Below, in pieces: positions 7,388 through 8,597 of a DNA stretch of 8,597 nt. How positions within the stretch are numbered: the stretch's first letter is position 1; each line of letters begins with the position of its first letter. Location: assembly GCA_944358755.1 (NCBI GenBank), contig CALVRY010000044.1, positions 1 through 8,597 of the forward strand, read 5' to 3'. A program made the translations under genes and the position numbers. The notes below the pieces were generated by a model, which made no database searches, was not told the origin of the DNA, and worked only from the letters and a program-made list of their open reading frames with translations. This DNA comes from an uncultured Bacilli bacterium. GTDB taxonomy: Bacteria; Bacillota_I; Bacilli_A; RFN20; CAG-826.

Positions 7388-7855
7388 ATGAAAAAAGTTT
7401 TGGTTGTTTATTTTTCAGTGAGTGGAGTAACAGAAAGGGCAGCAAAAGATTTAGCTAAAGAATTTAATGCAGATTTAGAAGAAATCGTACCTGCAAAACG
7501 TTATACCAATTCTGATTTAAATTGGATGGATAAAAACTCGAGATCTAGTCTTGAAATGAAAGATGAAAATTCTAGACCTGAAATATTAAAAGGAAAGTTT
7601 GACACAACTAATTATGATGTTGTTATGATTGGATATCCTATTTGGTGGTATGTTGAACCACGTTGTGTTGATACATTTATTGAATCGAATAAACTAGAAA
7701 AAGCAACAGTTGTACCCTTTGCTACAAGTGGTGGAAGTTCAGTAGATGGAAGTGTAAAACATCTTAAAAAACTATATCCAAATTTAAAATTTACAAAAGG
7801 ATTTTTGCTAAATAAAGATATAAACAGAGCTAAAATTGAAAAAGAAATAGCTTAA
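7388..7855 (+). CDS. Flavodoxin-family FMN protein
   Basis: A 155-residue flavodoxin-like protein, probably a cytoplasmic FMN-binding electron carrier or NAD(P)H-dependent reductase. It opens with a buried beta strand and phosphate-binding loop (KKVLVVYFSVSGVTERAA, loop Ser10-Thr15), the usual FMN-phosphate site. Later FMN-contacting segments are DVVMIGYPIWWYVEP (77-91) and FATSGGSS (111-118). The segment DLNWMDKNSRSSLEM (43-57) is typical of the Flavodoxin_4 type common in Bacillota. There is no signal peptide and no extra domain, so any partner reductase must be separate. The start is well supported: GGAGG at 7375-7379, 8 bases before ATG. It has its own promoter, with no operon partner visible. 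Its TAA stop overlaps the stop of the convergent - strand gene by four bases. The precise redox partner cannot be told from sequence. Confidence 0.92.
   Translation: MKKVLVVYFSVSGVTERAAKDLAKEFNADLEEIVPAKRYTNSDLNWMDKNSRSSLEMKDENSRPEILKGKFDTTNYDVVMIGYPIWWYVEPRCVDTFIESNKLEKATVVPFATSGGSSVDGSVKHLKKLYPNLKFTKGFLLNKDINRAKIEKEIA
7852..7855. other. Shared stop codons of two convergent genes
   Basis: The self-complementary bases TTAA carry the last stop bases of both genes: TAA at 7853-7855 on the + strand and TAA (7854-7852) on the - strand. No room is left for a terminator between the genes, so their transcripts should overlap at the 3' ends unless termination occurs inside the coding regions. Confidence 0.9.
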
Positions 7856-8361
7856 TCTAATTTTTCGCCACAATTTGAACAAAATTTTGAATCGATGTTA
7901 TTTTCATTCTGACACTTTGGACACTTTTTGGTGAGTGGAGTTCCGCAATTTGAACAAAATTTATCATTTTCATCATTAATTGCGCCGCATTTTGGACAAG
8001 TTTTGGAAGAACATTTCTTCACTTTATTTGCTGTATCCGCTATTGAATCAGAAATGTTATCAGCAACATAATTTACTGTATCGCTTAAGATTGGCGCGGA
8101 TTGACTCGCCACATAACCTCCAACATTTTTCATAAAACCAAAACCAGTTAAAGTAGATCCGATTCCAATAAATACAATTCCAACAAAACAAGCCCAAAAT
8201 AAAGTTGGAGTACCCATTCCATTAAATGCTGAGAAAAAATCTATAATCCCAATTAAGAAAAATATTATTCCAATTCCCAAAACAATTGGGCCAATAATTT
8301 TTAAAATTTTCCTTGTTTTATTGTGTTTTGGATCTGTTATATTACTTTTATTGAATCTCAT
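7852..8361 (-). CDS. Small membrane protein with two C-terminal zinc ribbons
   Basis: Function unknown; 169 residues from the chosen start. Two hydrophobic helices at about 20-43 (ILKIIGPIVLGIGIIFFLIG) and 53-76 are followed by a polar linker (about 85-115) and two tandem zinc ribbons, CPKCGAINDENDKFCSNCG (122-140) and CPKCQNENNIDSKFCSNCG (147-165), of the double-zinc-ribbon (DZR) type. The ribbons are probably cytoplasmic and may bind proteins or nucleic acid. An upstream ATG at 8382 would add seven residues but has no ribosome binding site. The ATG at 8361 has AAAGGTGAT four bases upstream, a strong match to the 16S 3' end, so it is preferred. No clear promoter was found. The ribbons share the CPxC/CSNCG style of many small Bacilli membrane proteins and do not themselves imply a link to the operon at left. 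Confidence 0.85.
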   Translation of the reverse strand: MRFNKSNITDPKHNKTRKILKIIGPIVLGIGIIFFLIGIIDFFSAFNGMGTPTLFWACFVGIVFIGIGSTLTGFGFMKNVGGYVASQSAPILSDTVNYVADNISDSIADTANKVKKCSSKTCPKCGAINDENDKFCSNCGTPLTKKCPKCQNENNIDSKFCSNCGEKLD

Positions 8362-8365
8362 TCTT

Positions 8366-8374
8366 ATCACCTTT
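8366..8374 (-). promoter_or_regulatory. Ribosome binding site that decides the start of the zinc-ribbon membrane protein
   Basis: Read on the - strand, AAAGGTGAT ends four bases before the ATG at 8361. AGGTGAT pairs perfectly with the 16S rRNA 3' end (GATCACCTCC). The alternative ATG at 8382 is preceded only by A/T-rich sequence. Confidence 0.75.
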
Positions 8375-8484
8375 GCTTTCATGTATATTTTAAATCAAAA
8401 TTAAAATACTGATTATGAAATTTAATTTTTGAGACAAAAAAATTGAATGAAAAAGCCGATGCTAAAGCTTTTAAAATAACTAAA

Positions 8485-8546
8485 TTTTGCAAAAACCTTG
8501 CAAATCTCAACTATTTTTGAAGAAAGAATGTAATTTAACATTAATT
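8485..8546. repeat. Copy B of a degenerate ~62-bp repeat in the right-hand non-coding end
   Basis: This is the second copy of the 6419-6480 sequence. It lies in the stretch from 8362 to the window end, which holds no supported gene. In this copy the first block forms a perfect inverted repeat, TTTGCAA (8486-8492) and TTGCAAA (8498-8504), that copy A has only imperfectly. It could be a decayed piece of a duplicated rdgB 3' end or a small dispersed repeat. Confidence 0.45.
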
Positions 8547-8597
8547 TTGTGTTTTTAATCAAATTAAAATTTCTTAAAAAATATATTTATTTTTCCT

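Noticed and set aside
8380..8382. Upstream ATG as start of the zinc-ribbon membrane protein
   Set aside because: There is no Shine-Dalgarno sequence before it, while the ATG at 8361 has a strong one at the right distance. It remains possible.
8450..8472. Possible - strand terminator (AAAAGC...GCTTTT hairpin)
   Set aside because: The stem is only 6 bp with two G-C pairs and a 10-base loop, and no gene is seen ending there.
8422..8541. 39-codon open frame on the - strand in the right-hand end
   Set aside because: It has no ribosome binding site and a Phe/Lys/Ser-rich composition typical of chance AT-rich frames. It is mentioned only for its overlap with the repeat.
1..8597. CRISPR array, insertion sequence or integrase gene
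   Set aside because: No regularly spaced repeats, transposase-like proteins or integrase motifs are present in any frame.

Overview
The window is strongly AT-rich with tightly packed genes, A/T-ending codons and strong AGGAGG-type ribosome binding sites. Every Trp codon in the genes is TGG, and the rdgB frame ends at TGA, so the standard bacterial code fits better than the Mycoplasma code. The best guess is a low-GC Bacillota/Bacilli genome, perhaps an uncultured gut lineage of the RF39/Erysipelotrichales kind. This is inferred from composition and protein style only.

Left (1-6417, + strand): a two-gene operon. The first gene is a giant protein of at least 1843 residues that is already open at base 1, so its true start lies left of the window. 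It carries a transglutaminase-like domain, DUF4011, a split SF1 helicase core, a Vsr/DUF559-like nuclease domain and a C-terminal DUF3320. This architecture is known from anti-phage defence (the Hhe type, as I recall it) and is the most accessory-looking item here. Nine bases after its stop, with a Shine-Dalgarno sequence overlapping the stop codon, comes a 291-residue protein with a zinc ribbon, a TPR-like segment and two C-terminal membrane helices. It is a possible membrane partner of the helicase.

Middle (6438-7237): a convergent housekeeping gene, rdgB (non-canonical purine NTP pyrophosphatase, - strand), sits back to back with a tRNA-Gly(TCC) on the + strand. Between them is a nearly perfectly symmetric DNA segment in which two face-to-face promoters share the same 35 bp. 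The tRNA ends in an intrinsic terminator. Just after it lies a 17-base perfect reverse complement of the tRNA's anticodon loop, anticodon stem and variable region.

Right (7238-8597): a flavodoxin-family gene with its own promoter (+ strand) runs into a - strand gene for a small double-zinc-ribbon membrane protein, and the two stop codons share the bases TTAA. The last ~230 bases hold no convincing gene, but they contain a degenerate second copy of the sequence at the 3' end of rdgB.

The operon at left looks like a mobile or defence-type module placed beside housekeeping genes and a tRNA gene. The other genes show no obvious functional link to one another.
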